Part shown: one piece after another, positions 60,801 to 64,000 of the stretch | How the letters are laid out: every line of letters begins with the position of its first letter | Position numbering within the stretch: position 1 is the first letter of the stretch | DNA from: Chrysomallon squamiferum | Taxonomy: Eukaryota > Mollusca > Gastropoda > Neomphalida > Peltospiridae | Reading direction: 5' to 3' | DNA length: 64,000 bases | Assembly (NCBI GenBank): GCA_012295275.1 | Contig: CM022671.1 | Span: 9,597,212-9,661,211, forward strand | Made by a program: the position numbers and the translations under genes | The notes under the pieces: generated by a model | What the model was told of the DNA's origin: nothing | The model's input: only the letters and a program-made list of their open reading frames with translations | Databases searched by the model: none

Positions 60801-63800
60801 TCGCCTCCCTTATGTGAGATGTGTTCACTGGTATATTTGGAGTGGCCTCCCTTATGTGAGATGTGTTCACTGGTATTAAGAAAATAAGATAGAAAACTCG
60901 AATACAAAAGCTCAACAAAATAATCAGTGAAAGCAGAGTGTTTAAACTGATTAAAGTATTTCATAAATAAATAATAAAGAAATGGTAAAACGTAGAAAAA
61001 AGAAGGAAGGATGGAATGAAAATAGGAAAAAAAAGATGAAAAAAAAAATGGAAAAGAAAGAAAAAAAAGAAAAAAAAAGAAAGAAAAAAAAAAGAAAGAA
61101 AGAAAAGAAAGAAAGAAAATATTGAAACAGCTTAAAGAATGAACAAAATGAATAAAAAAAGAAAAGAAAAAATCTAAGGAAACAGAACAAAAGAGTGGTA
61201 CTATTTAAACGCAGCATTCTTTTCAGATTTTATTCATAATAAAATATAAAATGGTATGTGGACTGCATTGATTATCAGGATAAGAATTTACATACTAAAT
61301 TGATTTGATTACTGAGAAAAAAACAGAGAATACTGACTGACTGAAGATGAAATAAATAAAAAAAAAGCTTATGCGAAATATGTTCACTGATATATTTAGA
61401 ATCGCCTCCCTTATATGAGAAGTGTTCACTTCTATATTTAGAGTTACTTTCCCTATGTGAGATGTGTTCACTGGTATATTTAGAGTCGCCTCCCCTTATG
61501 TGAGATGTGTTCACTGTATTATTTAGAGTCACCTCCCTATGTGATATGTGTTCACTGGTATATTTGGAGTGGCCACCCCTTATGTGAGATGTGTTCACTG
61601 GTATTTAGAGTCACCTCCCTTATGTGAGATGTGTTCACTGGTATTTTGAGTCGCCTCCCTTATGTGAGATGTGTTCACTGGTATATTTGGAGTGGCCTCC
61701 CTTATGTGAGATGTGTTCACTGGTATTAAGAAAATAAGATAGAAAGCTCGAACACAAAAGCTCAAATAAATAATCAGTGAGAGAAGAGTGTTTAAACTGA
61801 TTAAAGTATTTCATAAATAAAAATAAGAAAAGAAATGGTAAAATAAGAAAAAAAAAGAAGGAAGGATGGAATGAAAGAAGGAAATAAAAGATGGAAAAAA
61901 TAAAAGAAATGAAAGAAAGAAGAAAAGAAAAGAAAGAAGGAAAGAAAGAAAGAAAAGAAAGAAAGAAAGAAAGAAAGAAAATATTGAAACAGCTTAAAGA
62001 ATGAACAAAAATGAATAAAAAGAAAAAAAAAAATCTAAGGAAACAGAACAAAGAGTGGTGGTACTATTTAAACGCAGCATTCTTTTCAGATTTTATTCAT
62101 AATAAAATATAAAATGGTATGTGGACTGCATTGATTATCAGGATAAGAATTTACATACTAAATTGATTTGATTACTGAGAAAGAAAACAGAGAATACTGA
62201 CTGACTGAAGAAGAAATAAATAAATAAAAGCTTATGCGAAATACGTTCACTGATATATTTAGAATCGCCTCCCTTATGCGAGAAGTGTTCACTTCTATAT
62301 TTAGAGTTACTTTCCTATGTGATGTGAGATGTATTTAGAGTTCACTATGTGAGATATTTAGAGTTTAGAGCCTCCCTTATGTGAGATGTGTTCACTGGTA
62401 TTTAGTTAGCCTCCCTTACCTCCCCTATGTGAGATGTGTTCACTGGTATATTTGGAGTGGCCTCCCTTATGTGAGATGTGTTCACTGGTATTTAGAGTCA
62501 CCTCCCTTATGTGAGATGTGTTCACTGGTATTTTGAGTCGCCTCCCTTATGTGAGATGTGTTCACTGGTATATTTGGAGTGGCCTCCCTTATGTGAGATG
62601 TGTTCACTGGTATTAAGAAAATAAGATAGAAAGCTCGAACACAAAAGCTCAAATAAATAATCAGTGAGAGAAGAGTGTTTAAACTGATTAAAGTATTTCA
62701 TAAATAAATAATAAAGAAATGGTAACACGTAGAAAAAAGAAGGAAGGATGGAATGAAAGATAGGAAATAAAAGATGGAAAAGAGAGAAAGAAAAGAAAGA
62801 AAGAAAGATAGAAAAGAAAGAAGGAAAGAAAAAAAAAGATAAAATATTGAAACAGCTTAAAGAATGAACAAAAATGAATGAAAAAAAAAAGAAAAAAAAA
62901 AAAAATCTAAGGAAACAGAACAAAAGAGTGGTACTATTTAAACGCAGCATTCTTTTTCAGATTTTATTCATAATAAAATATAAAATGGTATGTGGACTGC
63001 ATTGATTATCAGGATAAGAATTTACATACTAAATTCATTTGATTACTGAGAAAGAAAACAGAGAATACTGACTGACTGAAGAAAAAATAAATAAATAAAA
63101 GCTTATGTGAGACGTGTTCACTGGTATTTAGAGTCACCTCCCCTATGTGATATGTGTTCACTGGTATATTTGGAGTGGCCTCCCTTATGTGAGATGTGTT
63201 CACTGGTATTAAGAAAATAAGATAGAAAGCTCGAACACAAAAGCTCAAATAAATAATCAGTGAGAGAAGAGTGTTTAAACTGATTAAAGTATTTCATAAA
63301 TAAATAATAAAGAAATGGTAGCACGTAGAAAAAAGAAGGAAGGATGGAATGAAAGATAGGAAATAAAAGATGGAAAAGAGAGAAAGAAAAGAAAGAAAGA
63401 AAGATAGAAAAGAAAGAAGGAAAGAAAGAAAGAAAATATTGAAACAGCTTAAAGAATGAACAAAAATGAATAAAAAACGAAAAGAACTAACTTAACAGAA
63501 TGAAGCGTGGTACTATTTAAATGCAGCATTCTTTTAACTTTTATTCATAATAAAATATAAAATCGTATGTGGACTGCATTGATTAGCAGGATAACAATTT
63601 CCATACTGAAGAAAAAATAAATAAATAAAAGCAAATGCGAAATATGTTCACTGATATATTTAGAGTAGCCTCCCTTATGCGAGAAGTGTTCACTTCTATA
63701 TTTAGAGTTACTTTCCCTATGTGAGATGTATTCACTGGTATTTAGAGTCGCCTCCCCTATGTGACATGTGTTCACTGGTATACCTAGAGTTGCCTCCCTT

Positions 63801-64000
63801 ATGTGAGATGTGTTCACTGGTATTTAGAGTCACCTCCCCTATGTGAGATGTGTTCACTGGTATATTTGGAGTGGCCTCCCTTATGTGAGATGTGTTCACT
63901 GGTATTTAGAGTCACCTCCCTTATGTGAGATGTGTTCACTGGTATTTTGAGTCGCCTCCCTTATGTGAGATGTGTTCACTGGTATATTTGGAGTGGCCTC
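57890..64000. repeat. Higher-order tandem array of 0.6-0.87-kb units with internal 40/42-bp minisatellite
   Basis: The marker ATTCTTTTCAGATTTTATTC (or its ATTCTTTTAACTTTTATTC variant) recurs at 58,079, 58,918, 59,631, 60,369, 61,216, 62,079, 62,949 and 63,529. Each unit contains a TATGTGGACTGCATTGATTA block, a GACTGACTGAAG block, several 40/42-bp repeats (GGTATATTTGGAGTGGCCTC, CCTTATGTGAGATGTG, TTCACT), an AAGAAAATAAGATAGAAA block, and an AG-rich GAAA/GAAGGA tract. The minus-strand frames (SEHISHKGG-type repeats) mix 40- and 42-bp units, so the frame is not maintained; I call it non-coding. The array runs off the window end. Confidence 0.93.

Noticed and set aside
58100-64000. Zinc-finger-like repetitive protein (SEHISHKGG repeats)
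   Set aside because: There are no paired cysteines, and 40- and 42-bp units are mixed, so no frame persists. The flanking purine tracts give only Phe/Ser-rich frames.

Overview
The window is AT-rich eukaryotic (metazoan) DNA, not bacterial. It has no operons or dense coding. It holds small exons bounded by GT/AG splice signals, very large introns, dozens of microsatellites, several minisatellites and many decayed transposable elements: LINE, hAT, MULE/FLYWCH, copia-like and gypsy. This mix suggests a repeat-rich invertebrate, and a mollusc is my best guess. That assignment rests on general recognition of the element families and is not proven here.

Layout. 1-8.6 kb: a LINE remnant on the minus strand, a 63-bp minisatellite, a hairpin-bearing repeat family and a large fold-back with two 90-bp palindromes inside it. 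8.6-12.1 kb: about 50 tandem copies of a 69-bp unit. 12.3-13.0 kb: a short DNA transposon with terminal inverted repeats. 13.9-14.9 kb: two phase-compatible minus-strand exons. 14.6-15.9 kb: a degenerate second copy of the first ~700 bases of the window. 16.9-22.7 kb: a plus-strand gene with a probable start exon (MADN...), a lysine-rich segment, an unrecognised middle and a galectin-like C-terminus ending in a stop. 25.7-48.3 kb: exons of what may be a second, unrecognised plus-strand gene. Its introns host a complete hAT element with target-site duplication (31.9-35.1 kb), a truncated hAT, a copia-like remnant, a zinc-finger/hAT relic and a 389-bp palindromic MITE-like element. 53.3-57.9 kb: a gypsy-type LTR retrotransposon on the minus strand, with both LTRs but a deleted RT core. 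57.9-64 kb: a higher-order tandem array of ~0.6-0.87 kb units containing 40/42-bp minisatellite blocks, running off the window end.

How it fits together: the coding content is two or three partly seen genes. Exon calls rest on splice signals plus reading-phase continuity and lack transcript support. Most other open frames are low-complexity or minisatellite artefacts. The most unusual signals are the tandem repeats whose units each carry inverted repeats, the paired palindromes at 7.35-7.58 kb, the galectin-like gene with degenerate sugar-binding positions, and the higher-order array beside the gypsy element.
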